Assembly: GCA_049999725.1 (NCBI GenBank)
Contig: JBNGIS010020403.1
Location: forward strand, 39,170 to 94,657
DNA: 55,488 nucleotides
From: Haplomitrium mnioides
Taxonomy: Eukaryota > Marchantiophyta > Haplomitriopsida > Calobryales
Direction: 5' to 3'
This document shows, piece after piece, positions 1 to 11,605 of this stretch. A program made the position numbers and the translations under genes. The notes beneath the pieces were generated by a model. It saw only the letters and a list, made by a program, of their open reading frames with translations. It was not told the origin of the DNA and did not search any database. The number at the start of each line of letters is the position of its first letter. Position 1 is the first letter of the stretch.

Positions 1-254
1 AAAAAAGTTCCTGTTCTGAGTAGCCTATTCTTGGTTCAAAGTAGCGGCTGTTCTGCCCTCCTTTTGGCGCCAAAAGATGCAGGTCACGCCCCTCCTACAG
101 GCATTAACCTCCAGAGATGCTACTGTAGAAGGCAACGGCAGGCAAAACAAGGGTTCAGGTTCTTTTTTGCAATGGCCCCGCATCCAAGTTATCACTTTGA
201 GGTCCAAAGAAACTCCTCTTCACCATACAGGCCTTCCCACTGATCAACAATTAC
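1..254 (-). repeat. Element C 3' LTR, segment 1 (3' part of LTR)
   Basis: From about base 50 this matches the shared LTR at about 46436-46637 base for base with scattered changes, including the block TTGGCGCCAAAAGATGCAGG and the end GATCAACAATTAC. Bases 1-50 match only weakly. The match continues after solo LTR G at 3953. On the minus strand this is the downstream part of the LTR; its terminal 290 or so bases lie left of the window. Confidence 0.85.
250..254. other. Target-site duplication ATTAC, left copy (solo LTR G)
   Basis: The 5 bases ATTAC directly precede the TG start of G and recur at 3948-3952 directly after its CA end. In the uninterrupted LTR copy near 46630 the same sequence occurs once. 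Confidence 0.92.
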
Positions 255-3200
255 TGTCCGCCGGGTATGTCTAAGTTTTTTTCCATTTTTTGTAAATTCT
301 GAGCTTCCAAGCCTGGTTGATGCTTTCAGTTTGTATTAGCCTGTGGTGTTTTATTCTACTTTATTGTTTTAGTGTTGTTATTCCATCCTGCACTGTTCTT
401 CTCTCTTTATCTTCTCTTCCTTCTCTTCCTTTCTTTTTTGCTTTCCCCAAAGAATGTCTTGGATCATGCAAATCCAAGGGGGAGCCCTGTGGAATCCAGA
501 GGAGTCAGGTAAGAAGGCTAGCAAGAGGATCAAAGGAACTTGCAGCAACAGGACAGAGGCAGGGCTGACGAGGGGGAGCAAGAAGAATCAAGCCCATGTG
601 AGAGGGAGAATCACATGAAAGGAGCCAGCCACAATCGAGGAAGAATCCACGGGAGGAGTACGGGAGATGAAGGCGAGGGGGTGAAAGTCGGGTTGCTAAA
701 CAGAGGAGCCAACAGTTTGGACCACTGCATCCTCAATTTGCAACCATTCGTGGCTTGCAACATCTTGATAGAGAGAAGAGCTTGAGGCAATCGTAGTGCA
801 ACTTGAATCAAAGAGAATGGGGCAGAACTAAGGAAGAACGACCCTCAGGAAGTTAACCGACTGCCGTAGTCTCGAGGATTTTGTGGAGCGTTGCAGAAAC
901 GTAGCAGCCCACCGCACTCTGAGGAATCCAACGGACGACGTGGCAGCTCCTGCGGGTCCGAAGAGTTTGACAGGATCAAGCCTCCTTAAGTGGAGAGCCC
1001 CTGTTAACTGGGCTCCGATCAGCCACCCTACGTGGAGAGCCCACTTAACGTGGATCCGACGGGAAGCCGAAATGGAGACCAAGGAATGGAGGGCGAAATG
1101 ACACTGTATCGCGGATCCGACAAAGCGGGGGAAAGTTTGACAGAGTGAGGTCTAAAAGTTCAACGGGAATCTGCAGCGCACATCGTTCTTATCACAAGGA
1201 GATTGCGAATCGGTGATATAGCTAAGGTCTGACAAGACGAAGAGCGGAGGTGCCGAAAAGGTGATCTGCGACGATCCGGCCAGAACAAGATCAAAGAGGG
1301 CCGAAAGGGAGATAAAACGAAGTTCCGGCCAAGGGAAGAAAAAAATAGCGAAAACGTGATTCATCGACAATATAGCTAGAGGAAGATTAGAAAATGGCAA
1401 AAAGACGATGAAGCGACGATCCAACCAGAGGAAGAAGTAAGGGACCAACAGCCAAAAGGGTGACATGTCACAGTTCTGGCATTGGCGAGGACGAAAGTTT
1501 GACGGGGCGAACTGAAAGTTCGAAGGGGAATAGTCTGCCATAGTTCTTATATCAAGCGGAGAGAAGAGTTGAGCGAAGGAAGCCTCAGTTCTTATGGCGA
1601 GCGGGTTTCGAAGTGGCGACCAAAGGTACTGTTCTTACTCGGCGATTGAATTATTTGACGGATGACGTGGTGCCCAGTTGTGGTTTGAGGGTTCTTGCGG
1701 GTCAACTTCGGAGTCCGGTCAATGCGTTGGTCCGCCTACCCCTTTGCGGGGCGGCGTCGGACAGCGCGGCAACGGATGACGTGGCGGGATTCCAAGAAGC
1801 GGCGGCGGGGTTTCGAAGGGCGACGGTGGGATTCCGAGAAGCGATGGCGGGGTTCCGAAGGGCGACTATGGGCTTCCGAAGAGCAACGGCAAGCTTCCGA
1901 AGGGTTTGTAGACACGTGGCGATCTGTGGGACTCCGAGAACGACGGCGAGGTTCCAAGGCGACGGTGGTGTTCCGCGAGCGCTTACAAGGCTCCGAAGAG
2001 CAACGGCGAGGTTCCGAAGGGTTGGCGGATAACGTGGCGACCTGTGAGGGCCCGCAAGCGCTTGCGGAAGCGTGGTGGCTTGCGAGGGTCCTCGGGCAAT
2101 CGCGGGGGCAGCAACAAGGAGAATTAATGACGACGGAGAAGCACACCGCGGGATGCATCGGTTAATCCATGCAAATCCAATTCTCTCCAGATGAATTCCT
2201 TCGGATTTCTCTGCAGAAAGACCTCTCCGACAACTACTTTGAGTCTGCGCTCAAACACCTGCTTCAAGGAATTCGAATTGGGTTGCTACAAGGTTGCTAA
2301 CACGACCAACAGCGAGGGGGTTCTTGATCGAAAATCGGCAAGGAAGTGCACTGCAAAGTGAAAACAGCGTGCAGACAATCCTTCCCTGCGATTTTTCCTC
2401 TTCCGACCCTGGGGCTTCAACTGATACCCGTGAAACGCGGGCTGAACGACACGTGTCAGCTTCTCAAGAAACAACGGCTAACGAGAAAAACTACCAACGT
2501 CCAGCGAAGAGGAGCGGGGCGATCCTAATCAAGAATTTGTTGGGGAAGAGGCGCGCCTGCTAGGGGAGTATACTTGGGATCGCTGCGAGATTGAGGGGGT
2601 TGTTGTTCATGCAAACTTGAGTTGTGAGAGCAAACTCAAAGAGGAGGAAGCAGTGAGGGAGAGAGGAGGGAATTCAAGCCAAGATTTAAGTGAGGGAGTG
2701 GACTCGTGCAGGGGGATCAGCGAGGGTGGAGGTGGACTGGAGGGGCATTGAGAATCGCTGAGCGTGGAGCTCTAGAGTCTCAGGCGATCCAGGTGGACTC
2801 GTCGCACGGGTGGACCAGCATTTGGAGATGGATCGCCATTTGAAGTTAAGGGGAATTCTTTCGGTCTTGAATTCGTGAGAGGCTGCCAAGGGGGGATTTT
2901 GGGGTTGTCTCAGCATCATCTGTGCAGAAGCATCAATCCTAAGGGCGCTTGGGGGCGTTTCTGGTCAGAAATCTCAAGTGGAGTCAGGAGAGGAGTGGTT
3001 GTGTTAGTGCCTGCGTGCTATATAGAATATCCAGTCGAAGCTCAAGGTGGAGTGGGTGGCCAGCAGTCGAGAGGATTGTCTTCCAGAGGTGGAAGTTAAA
3101 GAAATCCTCTTCCGAGCCTGAGGAAGTAAATTCAAGGCTTCTCGCGAGGGAAGTTGAAAACTATCTGGATGAGAGTGTATGGGTGAAGAGGAAGAGGAAG

Positions 3201-3947
3201 ACTGAAATTGCTTGAGGAAGTTGAAGGAAATTTGGAGAGAAAAGATCGGTTCTTGTGAGGTGGAAAGGATGGTAATGTTGGTGGACAGCGTGGAAGTATA
3301 TGTGTCTCTATGTTCATGTGTGTCTAGTTAGAGTTGTGTTTTGTTTTGTGATTCTATGAAGTTCTTAGTTGTAGGAAGCCTGTATTTCATTTGTCCAATC
3401 TTGAGGACACCCTGGACAGGGGGAGTCAGGACTGACCACATTGTAATTGTGATAATTGAATACTGGGACCTGCTCCCTTTTGTATAACCAAGTGATTGGG
3501 TCCAATTCTGGATTTCAGAATTATAAGGCAAAGTGGTTCAGCAGCATCTCAGTCTTTCTATGGGTGGTTTGAGGAAATGGATGTGTATGAGCAGGTGGGT
3601 TGTTGAGGCCATCGTGGGCTAGTGGCCAAGATGGTAAGGCAACCAGAGCTTCCCAAGAGACCACTGTAGCCAAGAATTGGATGCTCTGTCCCATCGTCCC
3701 CTGTCTTCCAAGTGGCACATTTCGAGGTTAAGGCCTGAAGAAGGGGTGTGACCAGCATCTGTGGGCATTGGAGGTGTTGTGCTTAGGTGTTGTGGAGTGT
3801 TGTGCAATCTTTCCTATCTGGTAAGCAGAAGTTGGGGTCCATTCAGTGCAAAGCCCCTCCCATAAAAGGTCCCGAAACACTAAGTCAGCCCTTAATCGGG
3901 GGTAATCTCGTCGTAAAAGAGTTAAGGCTCCGACCAGGGGGCTAACA
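255..3947 (+). mobile_element. Solo LTR G (B-type LTR, 3.7 kb)
   Basis: It starts TGTCCGCCGGG and ends GGCTAACA, has a perfect 5-bp duplication on both sides, and is colinear with the two LTRs of element B (29194-33123 and 38523-42283). Examples are the pyrimidine-rich block near 395-450, GGGGGAGCCCTGTGGAATC near 477 and the CATAAAAGG box at 3861. No gag or pol sequence is present. A solo LTR arises when the two LTRs of one element recombine and the interior is lost. No credible coding region is seen; short frames within it are not shared with the B LTRs. Confidence 0.93.
1780..2022 (+). repeat. 21-bp minisatellite inside solo LTR G
   Basis: Six contiguous 21-base units run from 1780 to 1905, each carrying a variant of GGGRTTCCGARRRGC (for example 1822-1842, 1843-1863 and 1864-1884). 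Degenerate copies follow to 2022. The periodic short frame reading GFRRAT repeats is a by-product of this array, not a gene. The equivalent part of the B LTRs (about 30900-31060) shows no such array. Confidence 0.75.
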
Positions 3948-3952
3948 ATTAC
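3948..3952. other. Target-site duplication ATTAC, right copy (solo LTR G)
   Basis: Identical to 250-254 and followed directly by TCCAAGTCACTCCTGC, which continues the C LTR exactly as in the shared copy near 46635. Confidence 0.92.
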
Positions 3953-4686
3953 TCCAAGTCACTCCTGCTCATTCACACACAATTCTGAAATACACACATA
4001 CAAGTCCAAGGCACTTCTGGTGGTAGTCCGAAGTATATTCCAAGAATCTGAAAATGGACCTTGCGTACAAAATGGAAGCCAAGTCCAACATTCAAAATAC
4101 CAAGAAGAATTGTCAATATCTCTAAGCCCCCCTTCGAAGGTTTTTCCCAAGTTCCAAACAAGTCGAAATGTCAATATACTCCGAATCTAAAGTGCCTTTT
4201 AGAAATTACAAACACAAAGCAAATCTAGCTAATACACACATGCATAAACACACACACAGACGCTGCGCTCCGTCAAAATTGTATGCCCTTCAACGTCCCA
4301 AGATCTGAGCTTCTAGTAGACTTCCCTCCTCCTCGAACAACCACTCCAACCTTCCTTCAATTTCTCACCCACGCACTCACATCTAGATAGTTTTTCAACT
4401 TCCCTCAAGAGAAGCCCTGAATGTACTTCCTCAGACTCGGACGAGGTCTTCTTTAACTTCCACCTCTGGAAGACAGCCCTCTCAACTGCTGGCCACACAC
4501 TCCACTATGAGCTTCGAATGGGTCTTCTTCACAGTGCGGGCACTAATGCAACCACTCCTCTCTTGGATCTACTTGAGAGATTCAACCAAAAACACACCTA
4601 AACGTCCTTTGGATTGATGTTCCTACACAAACGATGCTGAAACGACCCCAAGATCTCCCCTTGGCAGCCTCTCCCAAATTCAATAC
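3953..4686 (-). repeat. Element C 3' LTR, segment 2
   Basis: Colinear with 46635-47393 of the shared LTR: TGCGTACAAAATGGAAGCC, a CA-rich stretch, CCTCGAACAACCACTCCAACC and GGCAGCCTCTCCC. It stops at 4685/4686, where the sequence jumps into the LTR of element D. The following 310 or so bases of the C LTR (equivalent to about 47394-47703) are missing. Confidence 0.88.
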
Positions 4687-6063
4687 GGTGGAGCTCAAGT
4701 TGCTTATAGGTCAAGACATATACGATGGATAGAGGATTATTTGTTGCTCCTAACTTTTTTCTTCCAAATCCTTTCTTTGTTGGTTTGCGCATTATTCCTC
4801 GAGATCATTTTCTGTAGTGGATTGTCCATCACTTAGGTGATAATTTCTTGAATTCAATTATGAACTCACCTATTCCAGTATTGTTGCTCATTATCACCTA
4901 TGGAGAGCGATGGGATCTCACGATTTACATTCTGACCTGATTTGGAGTGGAGTTTTCTTGGGTCTTCTGCAACGGATATGTTGGGTAAATGGTGAATAGT
5001 CGGCGGCGAATGTTCGAGTGACTTCATCAACTTATCAAATGATCAAGAAAGAAAATTTTCTTTGTTGTTTCAACCTTATTTGTGCTCTTTTCTACAAAGT
5101 AATTTATTTAGAGTTGTTCGTATAACAAGTAAAAGGGAAGTTAACTTTCTTTTAGTAAAAACCCTAAAAAGAAGAAAAGAAGGAGTTCAGTTTCATGAAC
5201 GTTCAAAGAGTTTCTAGAAGGGTAGAGGCTCGAACATGGAACAAATCAAAAGATCACAAAGATTAGCATCCATTTGCATAAAATTTTGAGTCATTTGGAG
5301 ATCTACACATATACTTATAGGCAATGAAAGACGAAGGGGTTGAATTGAAGACAAGTTTACATTTTAAGTGATTGCGACGTTGTTACAATGATTCTCGGAG
5401 AAAACAGAGTATTATTGGAAAGCTGACAATAATGGCTATAGTTTTACATCACATTTTTATGCATTTGGAGTTAGAGTTGATCTGTGACAACCGATTGAAG
5501 TTGAAGAAACATTCTTGAAGTTCTTCGAAATCATTTTTCCTTTGGACATTTGATTTATAACTTGTTTCTATATACCAAGAGCAGTATAGAAGCTGAAACT
5601 TTGTGGAAGGCTAGAGTAGAGTGTGAAGAATCTTTGTATGAAATTTCATATCAAGAGCATTTGAATCAAAAGAGTTATTACTCGAGAAAACTTATGAGTG
5701 TTGGTTTTTTGGTCTTTTAAATAGCAATTGAGTTTCTGCCTGTGGAGAGCATTTCACTGTGCATTTCTCACTAAAAAATTTGCACACAGATTTCTTAGGA
5801 AACCTTAATTTTAGACTGAGAGTTATAGATTGAATCAATCAGTAGACTTTACATTATCCTTGCAAAACAGAAGGAGTACAAAGGAAGGGAAATTTGCTTA
5901 CCTTCGCTTTGTTTGAGAGGAGTTGAAGCCACAAAGGCACTCAATCTCCACTATCTTTGCTTCATTTTTGAATTGCAGACATCAAAGCTTCTACTTTTCA
6001 CACAACCTTATCCACAGCCATATACCCTGTGTATTCCCAGACCTAGATTACTGTCACGCGACA
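4687..6063 (+). repeat. Element D 5' LTR, 5'-truncated
   Basis: Matches 24235-25610 of the 3' LTR along its whole length and ends CACGCGACA in both. In the stretch from CAAGTTGC to GGATCTCAC I count about 21 differences in about 222 bases by hand. The first 395 or so bases of the LTR, present at 23839-24234, are absent here. No open frame of note. Confidence 0.92.
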
Positions 6064-6065
6064 GT

Positions 6066-6080
6066 TGGTGAACTTGATGT
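6066..6080 (+). other. Element D primer binding site (putative)
   Basis: TGGTGAACTTGATGT begins two bases after the 5' LTR ends. Starting with TGG is what annealing to a tRNA CCA tail requires. I cannot name the tRNA. Confidence 0.6.
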
Positions 6081-6131
6081 GAAACTCTAGGGTGGAGAGA
6101 GTGTGAAACTTTAGAGGATTTAGAAATCAGT

Positions 6132-7877
6132 ATGGGTTCTTCTGGTCAAGGGACTCCAATGCTACAATTGGACCTTGCGACTGCGCAAATGTTCCAAGCA
6201 TTTGCCCTTTTTATGCAGCAACGACAAGCTTTTGACCGAAAAGAAGCAATGGTTACGAGAGCTCTGCAATCTGTTGTTAAATTGCTGGACCAATTTGATG
6301 GGAAAAATATCTCCAAATATCTGAAATACTATGCTTGAGAGATGAAACTTAATAAAGTTCCAGAAAGAGATATGATTCAAACTTTTGAGTTAGCTGTTGT
6401 ATCAGAGTTAAGAGGACGTGTGAAGGAGATTATTCGAGTGTATGGAGGTGACTGAGAGAGCTTTTAAAACTCTTTAGCTAAAGGAAGAATATTCACTGAA
6501 GGATGTTGGTAGAGTGTCTAAAACATCATTCATCGAATGGGTGAGTAAAACAAACAAAGGTTTGGTTGTTACGGAGCTTTTTCGAGAGTTTGAGAGGCAA
6601 TTTTCCCAATTGTCTTGTATGGAGAAATTGGCTCTAGAGAAGGATACGGTGAAGTTGTTCCTACAGTTAGCAAATGATGATCTACAGAGAGGATTAGAGT
6701 TACTTCTAGAGGATAGAACCAAAGATAATGACTTGACTCCTAATTGGAAGGAAGTTTCAGAAGCAGTAAGTGTATTGATAGAGAGGGAGTCTAGAAGAGG
6801 CAAGGTGGTGGTAAAGCATGATGTGAGACCACCACCCATCATAGTACCTCAAAAGCATCCAATTGCTCCTATTGTTCTTGCTAGTTCTATGCTTCCTACT
6901 CATCTCCCTACTATTCCTCCACAAAGAGATGCAGTGGAGGAGCTAGTCAAGGGCATAAAGGATCTGCAAATTAAATTTGCAAAGTTGGAAGGGAAAAAAG
7001 AGGCAAGCAACAATCAACCTACCCAAAAGCCAAGGTATGTGCAAAGATGTATATGGTGTGATAGCACCGAACACTCAAGAAAAGAAAGTGGGGATTTTTC
7101 CCATTCTATTCATTTAGGAGTTATCTATTGGAAGGAGGGCAAGATTCCTCTCAAAGATACGAGTGAGATTCTAAAAACAAATTTTGGAAAGGGAGGAATG
7201 AAAGGTGCTGTTGAGGAGTACATGCAAAAACTTGTTAGTACGCAAGTAGAGGTTGCTACCTATAGAATTGAGGTGGAGCGAGATTTTACCAAACATGTGG
7301 AAACTAGTGGATTGTGGTCTTGTGCTTTGGCTGCAATGGAAGAAGGCAACACAAAAAGAGAGGATTTGTTGAAGGTTGCCACATCTATCAAAACTGCTAC
7401 TGGATGGGATGATCCAGTAGACACTCTTTCGGTGCATGCGTACATTGCAAAAAATCAACATGAGGCACTTGTAGAAGAGAAAAGAAGGAGAGAGGAAGTA
7501 GGTACCAATGAAGAGTGGCCAGCTTCAAAGAGGCCACAAAGGGGAGAAAAACACACACTTCACGAGAGGAACATATGGAAGATATTTTACCTTCTACTTT
7601 AGAGAATGGAAAAGCCAAAGAGAAGGAAAAAGCCCTAGCATACAAGTTGCAATCTAATATTGAGGCAGCTAGAGACCAAAGAGGAGTATTGAAAGAGAGG
7701 GTACTCAATGCAAAGATTGAGTTTACCTTGAGAGAGATCCTTGGCATGGCAAAGAAGGAATTCCATGATGTTATTATTAATACTATCAAGAGGAAGAGAC
7801 AATTGGTAGGGGAGACTGCGATGACCAATGCTCTTGAGACAAGAGTTACCAAAGAAGAGGAGCTGGAGTTAGCTTGA
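6132..7877 (+). pseudogene. Element D gag remnant
   Basis: Gag would form the cytoplasmic virus-like particle and package element RNA. It starts at ATG 6132 (MGSSGQGTP...), 69 bases after the LTR. The frame is broken by TGA at 6336-6338, a frameshift near 6440, TAG near 6475 and another frameshift between about 7515 and 7600. The middle part (6514-7602) is rich in Leu, Glu and Lys. A degenerate zinc knuckle CIWCDSTEHSRKES lies at 7048-7089: it keeps C-x2-C-x4-H, but the last cysteine is serine. Downstream is a KEKEKALAYKLQS segment typical of this gag type. Assignment rests on position, knuckle and linkage to protease. Confidence 0.8.
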
Positions 7878-8234
7878 TGATGCACCAATCACAAGGTGCA
7901 ATTGGAACAAGAGGATGAAAAATCCTCAAGTCATTATTCAAGGAGCCATGGGGCTCGAGCTACTATTGAAACAGATGTAAACATCGGGGACTTGCCAGAT
8001 CCAGTGATTGCAATAATTGATCATGGATAAAAAATTAATCTTATTTCTAAGGATATTTATAAGCAAGAGAAGTGGCCAATCGATACCAATCATAGATGGG
8101 TGATTCAAGCAGCCAATAACACACAAGGAGAACTTTTTTGGGGAATGTCTGGATGTGAGGGTTAAAGTTGGTGATGTGGTCACGGAACAAAACTTCTTTG
8201 TATAGGAAGGCACTTCTTATCCAATCATCCTTGG
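7878..8234 (+). pseudogene. Element D protease, first part (interrupted by E)
   Basis: In the frame running on from gag, IAIIDHG is followed by TAA and then KINLISKDIY. This is the retropepsin active-site region, where DHGS is expected, so the stop falls on the serine codon. A frameshift near 8135 precedes GECLDVRVKVGDV and TSYPIILG. The reading ends at 8234 and resumes after element E as QPYITAPRMETKVLDDG. The join shows that E cut a single protease gene. Confidence 0.8.
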
Positions 8235-10234
8235 TGTGGTACATAGGAGATTCCAACATTTCACAAATTAGCCCTCTCTGAGGTTCTTTCACTCAGGGAG
8301 GTAGAGAATCTGTGTCATCGAACTTACTTTTCTTCGCAAATCACTCCGTTTCGGTATCTGCTTGCAATTCTCTCTCAAAAATGGAGATTAGATTAATCAA
8401 ATTCTAAGCTAAATTCTTTCCACGGACCGTTACGTAATCACTACATTGCTTCAGAACCGACATTATGAACTTCCTTTCCGATAAATCCGAAACAATGATT
8501 TAGATCAATTCAGCCGCCGTCCGACACCGTAGTCAACTTGGAAGTTGGAACGCCTTGTCCTTCCTTATACGACCACCGTTCCTTGTCCGTAGCTTGACTT
8601 CAATGCTAAATGACAACTTTCTAGATGTCCCCGATGACTTGCCGCACTACATGACAACAATCCGACTGCCGTCCGACGCCGCTTTCCAACTGGAAGTTGG
8701 ACTGCCGCTTCACGGAATCTAGAGGAATCTTCTTAATATTCTCCGCAGATCCTCTCGGACTTCAGACTCTACCCTTCCGATAAATTCGTTCCACAAGAAC
8801 TTCCACGAGCTCTCTCCTCTCAACACGCGTTCTCTTTCCTTTCTGATATTCATCAACATAGCTTCAAAACACTCTCTTCCGCAACTCTTCCGCGTTCGCT
8901 CAATCTTTTCTAAGATCAACATTTGGAAATATGTTCTTTAACCTCGTGCAACTCTCGAGGAATTCCGTTTAACCTTGCGAAAAACAAGGGATCGGAGCAA
9001 CTTCCTTTGCTCTCCTAAGCAAACTAAACTCCTTCCAGTTAAACAAATTACAACTTGTATACTCCAGATTCGTTTCCTAAACCTCTTAGCGATTTCCTTG
9101 AAGATCCGCTTGGACTTCAATCCAGCAATCAAAACTCACTCTCATGATTCGTCGATCAGAAGAACCATATCCAAGCGTCACTCCTAGACCTTACGCATAT
9201 TTAAAAGAAGCTTGGTATGATCCTTCTTCCACAAGCTAAACAAACAGGACTACGATTGGTTCAAGTACCCCCTCTACTAGGATCGCTTTCCTCTATGGGC
9301 CACCACTCTACCCTTAATCTCTACAAAATTTCTTTATGTTCTTCCAAGAATTGAATCTTTCCTCTCTTCGTTGAAGGACAATCAACGATAAGAAAAAATT
9401 GAAGGCAGCAGTTCTTTTTAAGCTCATCCTATCTCGCAATAGTAAATGGAACCAACTCTTCCTTCTTGCTTATCCTTGTCGATTCTCAAATTGAATTCAA
9501 CTTGGAGATTCTTCTAAGCGATTCCTCAAACACAAAGACAACTTCTTACAAATGGAATTCTTAGACAACTTTTATTCAAACTTTTTTAAGAGCTCTTTAC
9601 TAGAGATTTGGCAACCCTCAGTTTAAAGACCTGAGGAGACTTATATAATTCCTAACTATCTGAACCGACACATTTTGAAACGACACATATTAATGACGAT
9701 TTATCCCTATCAGGCTTTTGAAGGCAAACAACACTCTTCATTGACTGGTACATTCTTCAGTTCACCTCTCAACTCCTGATATCTCTCAGAATACCGAGCT
9801 TCCTCTAATGCGGCCAACTCCTCCCTTACTTGGGCTACTTCTCGATTGGCTTCATCCATATCAAAAATTAGTCTTTGCATGCTCGCATCCATCCGATCCA
9901 ACATCTATGTTCGGGCTTCTTGTACCACTTCCCACATTTGTTCCAGCCCTGTGGCCCCGCATGCCGCTTGCAACAAATTTTTCAAAAATTCCCTTCGTTC
10001 TCTCACCACCGTATCCCTTTGCCACTCTGATAACTTCTCATGCATCTCATTGGCACGATTCCTCTCCACTATTTCTGAAGTAAGAATTTCCTTATATAAT
10101 TCTTCCCAATCTTTCTTCTTCGCTTCATGCTTCCTTAACTTGACATTCAAAGTCTTTGTTAACTATATATTCTTCTAACCGTACAACTCCTCTACTCCTT
10201 TTTCCAACTCTTCTCACCAAAAATCCACCTCACA
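8235..10234 (-). repeat. Element E 3' LTR (short form)
   Basis: Matches the 5' LTR over its downstream 1.9 kb and over the first 20 or so bases at its start, but lacks about 1995 bases between. Differences are mostly transitions: roughly 29 in 235 bases by hand count over 8258-8490. It carries two copies of the GCCGTCCGACGCCG-type motif (about 8515-8556 and 8666-8707). Apart from the residual frame at 9710-10234 no coding region is seen. Confidence 0.9.
9710..10234 (-). pseudogene. LTR-borne frame, internally deleted copy in E 3' LTR
   Basis: The frame starts at the LTR start (CEVDFW) and, after an in-frame loss of about 665 codons, continues into the same coiled-coil C-terminus as the 5' LTR copy: LTKTLNVKLRKHE, EIVERNRANEMHEKLSEWQR and VPVNEECCLPSK. 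Four in-frame stops occur: three near the junction and one before MLDRMDAS. Amino-acid differences from the longer copy are conservative (E/K, V/M, A/S). Confidence 0.75.
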
Positions 10235-10248
10235 TACTCCCCCTCTCT
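10235..10248 (-). other. Element E polypurine tract
   Basis: The coding strand reads AGAGAGGGGGAGTA directly before the TGTGAGG start of the 3' LTR, the expected site of plus-strand priming. Confidence 0.8.
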
Positions 10249-11512
10249 ATTGCGAAGCGTCCTCGCAAGCATTCTTGAAAGGGAAATATTCTTTTAATCG
10301 ATATCCATTGATTCTTGTCGGCAAGGACTCCCTTTCCAGAGTATCCAGCTGAACAGAAGCATTTTCATAAACTTGCCTAACTCGATACTGTCCTTCCCAC
10401 CTTGTTTGCAACTCTCTCGAAAATAATTGATACTAGGAATCATAAACCAACACCAGGTCATTTTCTTTTACGGGGGTTCATTTGAGATTTCTATCATGTC
10501 TCTCTTCCTTTGCCACTGAATCTCTTCAATTTTCTCCAAGCTTACTATTCTTTCCTCCTCTAGCAAAATGATTTCCTGGCTTCACTCCCATATATTGTCT
10601 TCCACCGATTTCCTTTTAGTGATTTGAATCTGTAGCGTAGGGATAGCTAGTTCTACCGGCATTATTGCGTGCATTCCATATACCAGAAAATAAGGCGTTT
10701 TCTTTGTGGATATTTTTTCTATCGTTCTGTAGGCCCATAATGCTGCTCACACCTTTTTATCCCATGAAGTTTTGTCTGAAGATACAATTTTGTTGAGAAT
10801 ATTACACAAGATTCCATTGACTTTTTTAGTGTGCCCATTCGCTTGAGGATTGTAGGGGGTAGTTTTTCGATGTTTGATCAGATATCACTTAGTAAAGGTC
10901 TCAATGGTAGAATTAAAAAAACGAGCTCCCCGATCACTGACCAATTCCAACGGACACCCAAATCGACTGATTATATTTTTAAAGAGGAATTCAGCCACCA
11001 CTTCAGTTGTATCTCTCTTTATTAGGCTCTGCTTCCACCCACTTTGCAGCATAGTCTATTGCTACCAAGATATATTAATTATGCGTCCATCTTGCCGCAT
11101 GCTAAATAGGACCCACAAAATCGATTCCCCATTTCTCAAAAGGTGCCAAAGGCAGAATTGGAGTTAAGGGCCAATGGGAGGTCATTGTGGGTTGTCCTAC
11201 ATATTGACAAGGATCACAATGTTTAATAAATTCCACAACGTCTTTATACATCCTTGGCCACCAATACCGACTCTCCAAAATTTTCTTTACTGTGTTTTGC
11301 GTACCAAAGTGACCTCCTTCCATATCTTCATGCATCACTGAGATCACTTTCTTTCGATCCTCTCCTTCAATACATCTCCTCATAACTTCATCCGGACCCA
11401 GTTTATACAAAATCCCCTCGAACAATGTATATGGGCTGACTTTATGTTGAAACACTGCCCGTTTTTCTGGACTCAGTCCTTCTGGAATAATTTTCTCTCG
11501 TAAATAAGCCAA
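10249..11512 (-). pseudogene. Element E integrase remnant
   Basis: Integrase inserts the cDNA into the host genome. The first part (11512-11102) is well preserved: a zinc-binding HHCC domain (HEDMEGGHFGT ... HCDPCQ) and the start of the catalytic core, WGIDFVGPI, with the first Asp. After a frameshift near 11000 the core continues as LELVSDRGARFFN (second Asp) and NPQANGHTKKVNG, where the expected catalytic Glu is Lys. Stops interrupt the rest. The C-terminus reads near NGYRLKEYFPF and ends CEDASQ-stop just before the polypurine tract. No chromodomain is recognisable. Confidence 0.85.
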
Positions 11513-11605
11513 AATGTCTTTAAATTCTGATACTTCTCATACATCAAACAGATGTTCATCTGCCAATTGATCATCAACTTGGTCCTGTACAGGTTCTCCT
11601 TCTAA

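Noticed and set aside
317-568. Open frame with a hydrophobic, Leu/Ser-rich start that resembles a signal peptide
   Set aside because: It is a translation of the T-rich and pyrimidine-rich block of the LTR; the matching frame is not conserved in the B LTRs.
1613-2165. Overlapping Arg-rich frames with a repeated motif
   Set aside because: Produced by the 21-bp minisatellite in solo LTR G; no conservation in related LTRs.
9808-10178. Plus-strand frames of about 100 codons in the E 3' LTR
   Set aside because: Antisense shadows of the coiled-coil frame on the minus strand; the same shadows appear at 17690-18129.
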